The notes under the pieces were generated by a model. It had not been told where the DNA came from. It did no database searches and worked only from the letters and a program-made list of their open reading frames with translations. A DNA stretch of 64,000 nt, from the NCBI RefSeq assembly GCF_022023855.1, contig NZ_CP059449.1:1288501-1352500 (forward strand). Direction: 5' to 3'. The stretch comes from Azospirillum brasilense (GTDB taxonomy: Bacteria > Pseudomonadota > Alphaproteobacteria > Azospirillales > Azospirillaceae). Position 1 is the first letter of the stretch; every line of letters starts with the position of its first letter. Shown in pieces: positions 43,293-52,599 of the stretch. Both the position numbers and the translations under genes were made by a program.

Positions 43293-44633
43293 TCACCAGG
43301 GCCGCCGCTTGCGTTCCAGCGTGTCGGTGGCGAAGTCCTCGGGCCGCAGGGGCTTGGCGAAGTCCGGCGGGGCGAGCTGGTTGTCGAGGCCGTTCACCAC
43401 ATAGCGGTCGCCCGTGAGGTCGTAGGTGATCTCCAAGGCCGGGGCGAAGACGGGCACCTGCGGATAGGCGATCCCGTGCGCCTCCGCGTAGCGGACCAGA
43501 TCGCCCTTGGCGTCGTAATGGTCGGCCATGACGATCTGCCAGGAATCCTCGTCCAGATAATAGGTGCGTTCCGGCAGGGCGTGGCGGAAGCCGGATTTCA
43601 GCCGCGCCTCGACGATCCACACCCGGTGCATCTCGTAGCGCAGGAACTGTGGGTTGGGGTGGCCCAGCCACAGGAAATCCGCCGGAGCCAGATTGGGCGT
43701 GTTCATCCGGCTGGCGTTGTAGGGCACATACATCTCCCGGCGCGTCACCAGGGCGAAGTCGAAACGGTCGAGCGGGCCGCCGAACATGTCCAGCATGTCG
43801 GCGGTGCGGATGCCGCCGCTGGCCGGGTCCGGCGTGTCGTAGACGAAGTCGGGCGCGCGGACGGGCTTGCCGGTTTCCCCCTGCCGGAACCAGGCGGCGA
43901 AACCGGCCTGGATCGGGTTCAGCGTGCCGTGCAGCAGCAGGGTGGTCCCGGCCTCCGCCTTGGGCATCAGGGTGGTGCGGCGGTAGTGGAAGGGGCGGCC
44001 GCCGTCGATCCCGGCGGCGTAGCTGGATTGCCAGTCCTCGCGGTAGACCGCCGCGGTGTAGATGCCGCCGGATTCCGGCAGGACGGTGGCGCCGGTGCGG
44101 CTGAAGGAATTGCCGCGCCAGCGCAGGATGTGGTTCCACATCGCCTGCACGCCGTTGGCCGGGATGGGGAAGGGCACGCCCACCCGCGCCCCGCTCAACG
44201 CCAGACCGTTCTCGCCCAGCTTGGCGCGCCGGGCGTTCTCGATCGTTTCGTCGTAGACGCGCTGGGGAGCGGCGGCGCTGCGGTTGCTGGGGAAGACTGG
44301 GATCTCGAAGGACGGATACTTGGTCAGCATCGCCTGCAGGCCGGCGGACAGGCGGACCTTGTAGCGGTCCAGATCCGCCGGACCCACGGTGAACCAGCGC
44401 CCATCCTCGTCGTAGGGGTCGGGCAGATGGGCGCCCGGCTTCCAGCCGTTGGGGACGCGGGTCAGCCCTCCCTTCCAGGGCGGAATGGCCCGCGTCCGGC
44501 TGGCGCCGCGCACCGCGCCGAAGGGGGTCAGCTCCTCTCCCAGGGTGGGAACCTTCTCCTGCGCGGCGATCGGGGCCGCGTAGGGGAGCACCGGCAGGGA
44601 GAGCAGCAGGCTGGAGAACTGGCGGCGGTTCAT
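43293..44633 (-). CDS. DUF1329 outer-membrane-associated protein
   Basis: A 446-aa exported protein. The N-terminus (MNRRQFSSLLLSLPVLPYAA to IAA-QEK) is a signal peptide. The rest matches DUF1329: LTPFGAVRGAS near the start, PHRVYDE-like APQRVYDETIENAR, and beta-rich repeats such as DRYVVNGLDNQLA at the end. DUF1329 proteins are LolB-like beta-barrel-wrapped lipid-binding proteins of the periplasm/outer membrane, often beside RND exporters or hydrocarbon genes. No such partners are present. ATG at 44633 is preferred over the frame start at 44699, which would put 22 Arg-rich residues before the signal. Confidence 0.87.
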   Translation of the reverse strand: MNRRQFSSLLLSLPVLPYAAPIAAQEKVPTLGEELTPFGAVRGASRTRAIPPWKGGLTRVPNGWKPGAHLPDPYDEDGRWFTVGPADLDRYKVRLSAGLQAMLTKYPSFEIPVFPSNRSAAAPQRVYDETIENARRAKLGENGLALSGARVGVPFPIPANGVQAMWNHILRWRGNSFSRTGATVLPESGGIYTAAVYREDWQSSYAAGIDGGRPFHYRRTTLMPKAEAGTTLLLHGTLNPIQAGFAAWFRQGETGKPVRAPDFVYDTPDPASGGIRTADMLDMFGGPLDRFDFALVTRREMYVPYNASRMNTPNLAPADFLWLGHPNPQFLRYEMHRVWIVEARLKSGFRHALPERTYYLDEDSWQIVMADHYDAKGDLVRYAEAHGIAYPQVPVFAPALEITYDLTGDRYVVNGLDNQLAPPDFAKPLRPEDFATDTLERKRRPW

Positions 44634-44717
44634 GCGCGTCTCGCGGCGTGGCGGGTCGCGGGGACGATACCCCAATCGCGCGCCGGTTCGAACGGACAAA
44701 GGGTGTTTTAGGGGCGT

Positions 44718-47669
44718 TCAGGGATCCGATGCGGTGGCGATGACGCGCTCGACCTCCCGCATCGCCTGCTCCAGCGCCGCGGCCAGCGCGGTCACCCGCT
44801 CCCAGGGGGCGTCCTGCATCACCGCCTGCTCCAGCGCCTGCGCCGCGTCGCCGAGCGGCGTCGCCCCGGCGTTGCGGGAGCAGCCCTTCAGATTATGGGC
44901 GCCGGCACGGATCGCCGTTCCGTTCCGCGCGGCGACGGCGTCGCTGACCTCGTCCGCGATGTGGCGGCCGATCCCGACGAAGTCGCTCAGCAACTCGTCC
45001 ATCAGCGCCCGGTCGTCGCCGCAGAGCCGGCGCAGGACATCGAGGTTGATCGGGGGCAGGTCGCGCGACGGGTTCGTCGCGTGTGGGAATGACTGGGAGG
45101 GCGCCACCGGGTCGGCCACTGCGGGCGGCAGGAAGCGGGACAGTGCGGCGTCGAGCTTCGCCAGATCCAGCGGCTTGCTCAGCGCCTCGTCCATGCCGGC
45201 CGCGCGGTAGCTCTCGATGTCCGCCGGGGCGGCGTTGGCGGTCAGGGCGACGATCGGCAGATGGGCGCCGGTGGCGCGCTCCGCCGCGCGGATGCGGCGG
45301 GTCAGCTCGAACCCGTCCACTTCGGGCATCTGGATGTCGGTCAGCAGCAGGGCGTAGCGCCGCCGCCCCAGCGCGGCCAGGGCCTCCGCCCCGCCGTTGG
45401 TCAACTCCGCCGTGTGGCCCAGCGAGGTGAGCTGCATCTGCAGGACCTTCCGGTTGATGGCGTTGTCCTCCGCCACCAGGATCAGCCGCCCGCGGGCCTC
45501 CGCCTCGGCGATGGCGCGCTCCGGACTCAGCACGGCCGGGGCGCAGCGCACGGCCGGCGGCGGGTCTTCGCCGGATGCCGCGTCCGTCAGGGCGCGTCCG
45601 GCGGCCACCGCCACGGCGCGCACCAGGGGCGTGCGGCGGACCGGTCGGCTCACCGGGACCGATCCGTCGGCGAGGCGGCCGCCGATGGTGGTGGGGTCCT
45701 GCAGCAGCACCGTCGGCACCTGCGCTTCCCCGACGCGGCGGCCCAGCAATTGCGGCGCCTGGGCGGCGGCGGGGGTGTGCAGAGCCTCGTCCACCACCAC
45801 GACGTTCAGGGCGCCGCGTTCCGTTTGGGCCATGCGGGCCTGTTCGGCCAGGGTGTCCGGTTGTCCGGCGGCCAGCACGCGCGCCCCGGCCGCTTCCAGA
45901 TAGTGGGTGACGATCCGGCGCTCCTCCGTGTCCGGCAGGCCGACCAGGACGGTCAGGCCGGCGAGGCCCGGATCGTCCACCGCCGAGGGACCGGGCGGAG
46001 GCTGGGGCGGGGGGGTGTCGGCCGTGGCGCTCAGCGTCAGCTCGACCCAGAAGGTGGAGCCCGCCCCCGGTGCGCTGTCCACCCCGATCGTCCCGCCCAT
46101 CAGCGCGACCAGCCGCCGGCTGATCGACAGGCCCAGCCCGGTGCCGCCGAAGCGCCGGGCGGTCGAGCTTTCCGCCTGGGTGAAGGGCTGGAAGAGCTGG
46201 CGGCGCGCCGTCTCGGAAATGCCGATGCCGGTGTCCGCCACCTCGATGCGCAGCCGGGCGCCGCCCTGGCTGCCGCCGTCCGTCCTGGCGGCCAGGGTGG
46301 CCTGGACGACGATGCGCCCGCGCTCGGTGAACTTGATGGCGTTGCCGCACAGGTTGAACAGGATCTGGCGCAGCCGCACCGGATCGCCGGTCAGCGCCGG
46401 CGGGATCGCCGGGTCCACGTAGGTCAGCAGCGCCAGCCCCTTGGCCCGCGCCGCCGGGGCCAGCGTCTCGGCCACCCCTTCGACCAGGGCGGGGATGGAG
46501 ACGGGCACCTGCTCCAGGTCCATCTTGTCGGCCTCGATCTTCGAGAAGTCGAGGATGTCGTCGATGATCCGCAGCAGCGAGGTCGCCGATTCCCGCATGG
46601 TCGCCACGGTGTCGCGCTGCCCGCCGTCCAGCGGCGTGCGCTCCAGCAGCTCCAGCATGCCCAGCACGCCGTTCATCGGGGTGCGGATCTCGTGGCTCAT
46701 GGTGGCGAGGAAGGCGGACTTGGCGGTGGTCGTCTGCTCGGCCTGCTCCTTGGCCTGTTCCATCCGGCGCTCGGCCAGCTTGCGCCGGGTGATGTCGTAG
46801 ACCCAGGCGAGATGGACCGGGCGGCCGTCGAGCAGTGTCGGGTCCACCGACACCAGCGCCCAGAAGACGGAGCCGTCGGCCCGCCGCACCCTCACCTCGG
46901 CGTCGCGCAGCGAGCGGCGGAAGAAGGTCCAGTGCGTCTCGTGCGCCTCGGTGTTGTCCGGCTCGATGAACAGGTCGGCGATGGAGACGCCGACCAGCCG
47001 CTCCTTCGGCACGCCCAGCAGATGGACCAGCCGGTCGTTGCACATCACCAGGACGCCGTCGTGGGTATAGGCGCAGACGCCGACCGGGCTCGACTCCAGG
47101 ATGGCGCGCATCTGCTCGCGGCTCTGCCGCAGCTCGTGCGTTCGTTCGGCCACCTTGGTCTCGATGAAGCGGATGTGGTCGTAGGCGCGCAGCGCCGCGA
47201 TCACCGCGGTGAACAGCCCTTCCGCCGACAGGTCGGCCTTCGACTTGTAGTCGTTGATGTCGCAGCCGACGATCACATCGCGCTGCGGCGCCTGCCCCGG
47301 CTGGCCGGTGCGCAGGATGATCCGGACGTCGAGATTGCCGAGAGTGCCGCGGATCCAGCGGACCAGCGTCAGCCCGGCGTCGTCCTCCTCCATCACCACG
47401 TCCAGCAGGATGACGGCGATGTCCCGGCGGGCGCGCAGAACGGCGCGCGCCTCGGCGGCGGAGCGGCAGCCGATCAGCTCCAGCCGGCGGCACTGGAACT
47501 CCACGTCGTCCAGCAGGAGGGCGGTCATGGAATGGACGTCGTCCTCGTCGTCCACCACCAGGATGGGCCAGGGCGGGGTCTCGTCCCCGTCCTCGCCCTC
47601 CTCGTCGGCGAACAGGATCTCGTCGTCTGAGTTGGGGGCGGTGTCGGGCATGATCAGCTCGTCGGTCAT
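44718..47669 (-). CDS. hybrid histidine kinase REC-PAS-HisKA-HATPase-REC-Hpt
   Basis: A 983-aa cytosolic phosphorelay protein. Domains: receiver 1 at ~35-165 with phospho-Asp90 (LLDVVM); PAS ~185-300; HisKA with SHEIRTPMNG; ATPase (NLCGNAIKFTE, ADTGIGI, GTGLGLSIS); a degenerate receiver at ~575-690; a full receiver at ~715-845 (LLTDIQMPEVDG); and a C-terminal Hpt domain with AHNLKGCSRNAG. The N-terminal receiver is of the same type as in REC-DUF3369 proteins. It starts ten bases after the stop of the membrane kinase, so the two form an operon. The Hpt could pass phosphate to the REC-PP2C proteins nearby. Confidence 0.93.
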   Translation of the reverse strand: MTDELIMPDTAPNSDDEILFADEEGEDGDETPPWPILVVDDEDDVHSMTALLLDDVEFQCRRLELIGCRSAAEARAVLRARRDIAVILLDVVMEEDDAGLTLVRWIRGTLGNLDVRIILRTGQPGQAPQRDVIVGCDINDYKSKADLSAEGLFTAVIAALRAYDHIRFIETKVAERTHELRQSREQMRAILESSPVGVCAYTHDGVLVMCNDRLVHLLGVPKERLVGVSIADLFIEPDNTEAHETHWTFFRRSLRDAEVRVRRADGSVFWALVSVDPTLLDGRPVHLAWVYDITRRKLAERRMEQAKEQAEQTTTAKSAFLATMSHEIRTPMNGVLGMLELLERTPLDGGQRDTVATMRESATSLLRIIDDILDFSKIEADKMDLEQVPVSIPALVEGVAETLAPAARAKGLALLTYVDPAIPPALTGDPVRLRQILFNLCGNAIKFTERGRIVVQATLAARTDGGSQGGARLRIEVADTGIGISETARRQLFQPFTQAESSTARRFGGTGLGLSISRRLVALMGGTIGVDSAPGAGSTFWVELTLSATADTPPPQPPPGPSAVDDPGLAGLTVLVGLPDTEERRIVTHYLEAAGARVLAAGQPDTLAEQARMAQTERGALNVVVVDEALHTPAAAQAPQLLGRRVGEAQVPTVLLQDPTTIGGRLADGSVPVSRPVRRTPLVRAVAVAAGRALTDAASGEDPPPAVRCAPAVLSPERAIAEAEARGRLILVAEDNAINRKVLQMQLTSLGHTAELTNGGAEALAALGRRRYALLLTDIQMPEVDGFELTRRIRAAERATGAHLPIVALTANAAPADIESYRAAGMDEALSKPLDLAKLDAALSRFLPPAVADPVAPSQSFPHATNPSRDLPPINLDVLRRLCGDDRALMDELLSDFVGIGRHIADEVSDAVAARNGTAIRAGAHNLKGCSRNAGATPLGDAAQALEQAVMQDAPWERVTALAAALEQAMREVERVIATASDP

Positions 47670-47679
47670 GCTGCGTCCG

Positions 47680-50016
47680 TCATGCTGCGTCGGTTGCCGG
47701 TTCTTTCCCGGTGGCGCTGGCCATCCGGGGCGCCGTCACGGGAATCCGCAGGAGGAAGGTGGTGCCCCCGCCTGTGGGGTGGTCGGGGGCGGAGTCGTTT
47801 GGGGCCGGGCTGTCCACCGAGATCCGGCCGCCCAGCGATTGCGTCACCAGGTTGAAGACGATGTGAAGGCCGAGTCCGCTGCCCCCGGTGCCGCGCTTCG
47901 TCGTGAAGAAGGGTTCGAACACCTTGGGCAGATTGTCCGGGGCGATGCCGACCCCGTCGTCGGAAAAGCGGATGTCCAGCTCGCCGTCCGGCAGCTCCTC
48001 CACGCTCAGCGCCATCGTGCCCTCGCGGCCGTCGGGGAAGGCATGGATCAGCGCGTTGATGACCAGATTGGTGATGACCTGGCTGAGCGCTCCGGGATAG
48101 CCGTCCATGGTGATGCCGTCCCGGCAGGCGACGGTCATGCGGTGCGGACTCTTGCGCAGGCGCGGTCCCAGCGAGGTGATGATCTCGTCCAGATAGGAGC
48201 GCAGGTCGAAGCGGCGGCGCTCCTGGCTGGTCTGGTCGACGGCGACGCGCTTGAAGCTCTGGATCAGTTCCGCCGCGCGGGTCAGGTTCTGTTCGATCAG
48301 CCGCGAGGATTCGCCAGCCGCCGCCACGTAGGCGGTCAGGTCGGACTTCTTCAGGGTGCCCTTCGCGAAGGCCTCGGTCAGCGTCCGCGTCTTCGACGCC
48401 AGATGGGTGGAGCAGCTGTAGGCGATGCCCACCGGCGTGTTGATCTCATGCGCGACGCCGGCCACCAGCAGGGCGAGCGAGGCCATCTTCTCCGCCTGGA
48501 CGAGGCTGTCCTGGGTCTCCTTGAGGTCGGCATAGGCGGTCTCCAGCGCCTCCATGGCGTGGAACACCTCCTCGGCGGAGCGCGCCTCCACCGTCACGTC
48601 GGTGAAGGTGCGGACGAATCCGCCCTCCGGCAGAGGGTTGGACCGCACCTCGATGATCGTGCCGTCGGGCCGCCGCCGCTTGAAGGCGAAGGGCTGGTCG
48701 GGGACCACGGCGGTCTCGTCCAGCTCCAGGTCCGGATCGATGCTGAAATCCTCGAAGGCACCCTGGGCGCGCTGGAGCTGAATGATCTCGGGGAACAGCG
48801 GGTTGCGGGCCAGGAAGGCCGCCGGGACGTCGAGAAGCTCCGCGGCGCGGCGGTTGGACATGACGACCCGCAGGTTGCGGTCCACCATGATGATGCCCTG
48901 GTCGGTGTTGTCGAGCGTGATCTGAAGGACGTTCCGCTCGCGCGCCAGATCCCGTTCGGCCTGCATGCGCTCCGTCACGTCGGACATGGTGCCGGTCAGG
49001 CGGACCGCGGTTCCCTCGCCGTCGCGCAGCGCGGTCGCGCGATCCTCGATCCAGCTCCAGCCGCCGTCCCGGCGCCGCATGCGGTAGACGGTGGCGTAGG
49101 CGCTGTCCTTGTCGCGCACGCGGCTGCGGGACTCCGCGACGACGCGCCGCCGCTCCTCCGGATGGATCAGCGACTCCCAGGTCCGCGCGGTCATCGCCAG
49201 CTCGGCCGGGCCGTAGCCCAGCAGGGCGGGAAACTCTTTCGACCACCAGTACTCACCGGTCCGCAGGTCGTAATCCCAGACGGAGGAGCGGGTGGCGGCG
49301 ATGGCCAGCCCCAGCCGCTCCTCGCTCTGGCGCAGGGCGGCCTCCTCCTCGTCGAGCCGGGTCAGCATGCCGTTGTAGGCGGCGATCACCCGCCCCAGCT
49401 CATCGGCCGACGACCAATGCACGGGCTGGCGCAGATGCTCCTGCTCCGCAGTGCGGATCGACGCGATCAGCCGGCTCAGCGGCACGCCGATGGTCAGCCG
49501 GTGGGCGGTCAGCGCGGTGACCAGCGTGCCGACCAGCATCAGAAGCAGGAGCCACAGCGTGTTGACCATCTCCTGCCGGATCTGCTCGTCGACCGGGGCG
49601 TAGCTGAAATGGAGGGTCAGCGTGCCGAGCCGGCGGTTCTGCACCTGGATCGGACGGCGCACCGTCTCGCGCCCGGCAAAGGAGCGGCAGTCATTGTCCG
49701 GCCACGCGAAACGGCCGTCGGCCAACTCGTCCGCCACCTCGATGCACAGAAGCTCGCGGTTGACGGAAATCGCCTGGATGATGTTGCGGATCGCCGGAAC
49801 GTCCACGGCCCACAGGCTGGAGGACAGGGCGACGGCGTTGATCTCCGCCACCGCCTCGATCCGGTCGCGCAGGGCGCCGCGCAGATCCTTGTACTTGCCG
49901 TAGAAGAAGATCGAGGAGAAGCCGAGCGTGGTCAGCATCAGGATGGGAATCAGGATCAGCAGGAACTTCGCCGACACCGTCGGCACCGTCTTCCACGCCT
50001 GCTCGATCACCGTCAT
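47680..50016 (-). CDS. membrane sensor histidine kinase with HAMP and two PAS domains
   Basis: A 778-aa kinase. TM1 at ~18-38 and TM2 at ~155-180 bracket a ~115-residue periplasmic sensor; a HAMP-like linker follows; PAS-1 (~240-365, with WSKEFPALLGYGPAEL), PAS-2 (~375-485), then HisKA with phospho-His in GVAHEINTPVG and an ATPase with NLVINALIHAFP, DDGVGI and GGSGLGLHI. The NTPVG type belongs to the HisKA_4/NtrB-like-related sensors. It is the first gene of a two-gene unit with the hybrid kinase, and divergent from the STAS gene (237 bases between starts). A shared regulatory role with the partner-switching genes is inferred. Confidence 0.92.
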   Translation of the reverse strand: MTVIEQAWKTVPTVSAKFLLILIPILMLTTLGFSSIFFYGKYKDLRGALRDRIEAVAEINAVALSSSLWAVDVPAIRNIIQAISVNRELLCIEVADELADGRFAWPDNDCRSFAGRETVRRPIQVQNRRLGTLTLHFSYAPVDEQIRQEMVNTLWLLLLMLVGTLVTALTAHRLTIGVPLSRLIASIRTAEQEHLRQPVHWSSADELGRVIAAYNGMLTRLDEEEAALRQSEERLGLAIAATRSSVWDYDLRTGEYWWSKEFPALLGYGPAELAMTARTWESLIHPEERRRVVAESRSRVRDKDSAYATVYRMRRRDGGWSWIEDRATALRDGEGTAVRLTGTMSDVTERMQAERDLARERNVLQITLDNTDQGIIMVDRNLRVVMSNRRAAELLDVPAAFLARNPLFPEIIQLQRAQGAFEDFSIDPDLELDETAVVPDQPFAFKRRRPDGTIIEVRSNPLPEGGFVRTFTDVTVEARSAEEVFHAMEALETAYADLKETQDSLVQAEKMASLALLVAGVAHEINTPVGIAYSCSTHLASKTRTLTEAFAKGTLKKSDLTAYVAAAGESSRLIEQNLTRAAELIQSFKRVAVDQTSQERRRFDLRSYLDEIITSLGPRLRKSPHRMTVACRDGITMDGYPGALSQVITNLVINALIHAFPDGREGTMALSVEELPDGELDIRFSDDGVGIAPDNLPKVFEPFFTTKRGTGGSGLGLHIVFNLVTQSLGGRISVDSPAPNDSAPDHPTGGGTTFLLRIPVTAPRMASATGKEPATDAA

Positions 50017-50253
50017 GAAGGGGTATCCCGCTGCGGGGTCGCATGACCGGAGCGGGGCGGCGGCACGGCGCCGCCTTCACCGGCAATGCGGTTGTACTAT
50101 CAACCGGTGCTGTCCGTCTATGGCGTGTGAAGCGTGAAAATTCTTCCTATGGTCGATAAAATTAGCGAAATGTACACTTGAAGCTTGAGGGGGGATCGGC
50201 CTTGCACTACTGTTCGCGGGAGCCGCTTGCGCGGTGCAACACAAGAGGATGTC

Positions 50254-50559
50254 ATGAATTTCCAGGTGCGCCGGACCTCTGAAACCATCGAGGTGCTGTT
50301 GAGCGGCCGGTTGGAGTTCACCGACCATGACAGCCTTCCCGACATCGTGGATCTGCTCAACGGCGAGGGCGCGCGCCGCTTCATCCTGGACATGGACGGG
50401 CTGACCTTCATCGACTCCGCGGGGATCGGCATGCTGCTGATCCTTCAGGACGAGGCGGAGCAGCGCAACATCAAGTTGGTCCTCCGCAAGCTGCAGGGCG
50501 ATGTGCTGCGATCCATCGACCTGGCGCGGATCGGCGAAGTCGTCACCATCGAACGGTGA
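50254..50559 (+). CDS. STAS-domain anti-sigma factor antagonist (RsbV-like), module 1
   Basis: A 101-aa single STAS domain. The phosphorylatable serine is in the conserved FIDSAGIGMLL loop. In partner switching the dephosphorylated form binds the RsbW-like kinase and frees its target; the kinase inactivates it by phosphorylating the Ser. Its stop is seven bases before the ATPase gene. It is the same length as, and similar to, the STAS protein at 57577-57882. ATG at 50254 is preferred over the longer frame from 50185, which has no STAS similarity. Confidence 0.92.
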   Translation: MNFQVRRTSETIEVLLSGRLEFTDHDSLPDIVDLLNGEGARRFILDMDGLTFIDSAGIGMLLILQDEAEQRNIKLVLRKLQGDVLRSIDLARIGEVVTIER

Positions 50560-50566
50560 GCGGGTG

Positions 50567-51349
50567 ATGGACGGTTTCCCAGCCCCCTCCGCCAGCCACC
50601 CCCCCGGTCCGGCCGGCGCCGTGCGACCCTTCAGCGTGGTGCGGGACCGCGTGCCGGCGGACATCGCCGCGCGGGTCGCGGCACGCTTCGGCCTGGGTGG
50701 AGGCGTTGATGACGCCATTGACGGTCGGGCCGCCGCCGCGGTGCTGCTGGCCCAGGCCGACCGGGATATCCTGCGCGGCGCCTTCGGGCTCAACCCCTTT
50801 CTGACGGTGGAGTTGACGGAGCGGGAGGAGGGGAGCGGCGCCATCGACGCCGACTGGCTGGGCGCTCCGCCGGTGGAGCGGGGATTCTACCTGTCGCTGA
50901 CCACCGGGACGGCCTATGGCCTGCAGTGCGCCGTTCTGGTCTGCGACGAGCTGACCCGGCGCGGCGTGCTGACGCCGGAGCGGCGCGGCAACGTCGAGCT
51001 GTGCCTGCACGAGGCCATCGCCAACGCCATCGTTCACGGCAATCTGGGCATCCCCAGTGCGACCAAGGAGCAGCTGGAGGGCTACCGCCTGTTCAGCCGG
51101 CTGCTCCGCGAACGGCTGGGCGACGGCGCGGTGCGGCAGCGGCGGATCGACATCTTCGCACGCTGGACCGCGGACAGCCTGTCCATCGCGGTGGTCGACC
51201 AGGGCAACGGGTTCGACGCCGCGGCCCTGCCGCAGGACACCGACAGCGGCGCCCATTCCGGCCGCGGCTTCGTGTTCATGCGGGCGCTGGCCCGGCGCAT
51301 CCATGTGACCGACGGCGGGCGCTGCACCCTGCTGCAGTTCGACCTGTGA
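50567..51349 (+). CDS. RsbW-like serine kinase / anti-sigma ATPase with N-terminal extension, module 1
   Basis: A 260-aa protein. The C-terminal ~150 residues are a GHKL ATPase of the RsbW/SpoIIAB kind: N-box LHEAIANAIVHGN, G1 DQGNGFD, G2 SGRGFVFM. The N-terminal ~110 residues are an extra domain that classical RsbW proteins (about 150 aa) lack; it may be the effector-binding part. The neighbours upstream (STAS) and downstream (REC-PP2C, 19 bases) complete an RsbV-W-U set. ATG at 50567 immediately follows the STAS stop. No sigma factor gene is adjacent, so the sequestered target is unknown. Confidence 0.88.
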   Translation: MDGFPAPSASHPPGPAGAVRPFSVVRDRVPADIAARVAARFGLGGGVDDAIDGRAAAAVLLAQADRDILRGAFGLNPFLTVELTEREEGSGAIDADWLGAPPVERGFYLSLTTGTAYGLQCAVLVCDELTRRGVLTPERRGNVELCLHEAIANAIVHGNLGIPSATKEQLEGYRLFSRLLRERLGDGAVRQRRIDIFARWTADSLSIAVVDQGNGFDAAALPQDTDSGAHSGRGFVFMRALARRIHVTDGGRCTLLQFDL

Positions 51350-51368
51350 CGGGCGGGCGGGTCCGCGC

Positions 51369-52526
51369 ATGCCCATTTCCCTCGCCGCCAGCCGTGTCCT
51401 GATCGTTGACGACAACGAATTCAACAGGAAGTCGCTGGCCCTGATGATCCGCCGCGCCGGGCTGACCCAGATCGAGGTCGCCGAGAACGGGGTGGACGGG
51501 CTGCGCAAGGTGGAGAGCTTCCGCCCCGACCTCGTCCTGCTCGACGTCAGCATGCCGGTGATGGACGGGCTGGAGATGTGCCGGCGCCTGCGCGAGCGGC
51601 TGACCCACGAGGAGCTGCCGATCCTGTTCCAGACGGCGCTGGACAGCGACGAGGAGCAGGTCCGCTGCTTCGAGGCCGGCGGCAGCGATTTCATCTCCAA
51701 GCCGATCAAGCCCGGCGAATGCGTCGCCCGCGTCCGCCACCAGCTTGAAAAGCGTAAGCTGTTCACCGACCTCGCCAATTTCCGCGGGCGGGTCGAGCGG
51801 GAGTTGAAGCACGCCAAGGCGATGCAGCTGTCCCTGCTGCCCGAGCCGAAGGAGCTGGAGGCCGTCGCCGAGCGGTACGAGCTGGTGCTGGACGCCCATT
51901 TCGAAACCTCATCGGAGCTGGGCGGCGATTTCTGGAACGTCTATCCGCTGGACAGCCACCGCGTCGCCTTCCTGCTGGTCGATTTTGCCGGCCATGGCAT
52001 CACCGCGGCAATCAACACCTTCCGTCTGCACACGCTGATCGACCGCTTCCCCATGCAGCATGTGCCGCCCTCGGAGTGGCTGGCCGGGCTGAACTTGGCG
52101 CTGAAGGAGGTGCTGCCGGTCGGGCAGTTCGCCACCGCCTTTTTCGGCATCCTCGACCTGCACACCGACACGCTGACCTACGCCTCGGCCGGGGCGCCGA
52201 ATCCGGTGGTGGGGATCGCGGGGGAGCTTCGGCTGCTCGACTCGGCGGGGCTGGTGCTGGGGGCGTCGCGTCGCGCCGTCTATGCCGACCGCAGCCTGCG
52301 CCTGCCGCGCGGGAGCTGCCTGTTCCTCTACAGCGACGCGCTGATCGAATGCAGCGGCCCGGACAACGAACCGATCGGCCAGGATGGGGTCCCCGGCCTG
52401 CTGCGTGGCGCCATCGCCGCCAACCGCGCCCGCCCGCTGGGGCCGTTGCTGGAGCGCTTCTACGCCCGCACCAGCCTGCCGCTGCGCGACGATCTGACCG
52501 CCGTATGGATCGCCCGCCGGGCGTGA
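51369..52526 (+). CDS. REC-PP2C (SpoIIE/RsbU-type) phosphatase, module 1
   Basis: A 385-aa response regulator with a phosphatase output. The receiver (~8-125) has LIVDDNEFN, phospho-Asp in LLDVSMPVMDG and Lys in SKPIKP. A coiled linker is followed by the SpoIIE-type PP2C domain with metal-binding acids in LGGDFW, LVDFAGHG, YSDALIE and RDDLTAVWI, all present. When activated it should dephosphorylate the STAS protein and release the RsbW-like partner. A terminator follows. The architecture equals HsbR-like/RssB-SpoIIE hybrids of other proteobacteria. Confidence 0.92.
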   Translation: MPISLAASRVLIVDDNEFNRKSLALMIRRAGLTQIEVAENGVDGLRKVESFRPDLVLLDVSMPVMDGLEMCRRLRERLTHEELPILFQTALDSDEEQVRCFEAGGSDFISKPIKPGECVARVRHQLEKRKLFTDLANFRGRVERELKHAKAMQLSLLPEPKELEAVAERYELVLDAHFETSSELGGDFWNVYPLDSHRVAFLLVDFAGHGITAAINTFRLHTLIDRFPMQHVPPSEWLAGLNLALKEVLPVGQFATAFFGILDLHTDTLTYASAGAPNPVVGIAGELRLLDSAGLVLGASRRAVYADRSLRLPRGSCLFLYSDALIECSGPDNEPIGQDGVPGLLRGAIAANRARPLGPLLERFYARTSLPLRDDLTAVWIARRA

Positions 52527-52540
52527 GGGAGCCGATACAG

Positions 52541-52572
52541 AAAGGCCGCCGCGGTTGCCCGCGGCGGCTCTT
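52541..52572. terminator. terminator between partner-switching module 1 and DedA
   Basis: A perfect ten-bp GC stem GCCGCCGCGG/CCGCGGCGGC with a TTGC loop, flanked by AAAG and CTTT, between the convergent REC-PP2C and DedA genes. Confidence 0.8.
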
Positions 52573-52599
52573 TGCCTGATCCTCGAGGAGAGAGGGGTG

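Noticed and set aside
45261..47630. Long plus-strand frames over the hybrid kinase
   Set aside because: Antisense shadows of clear kinase and receiver domains.
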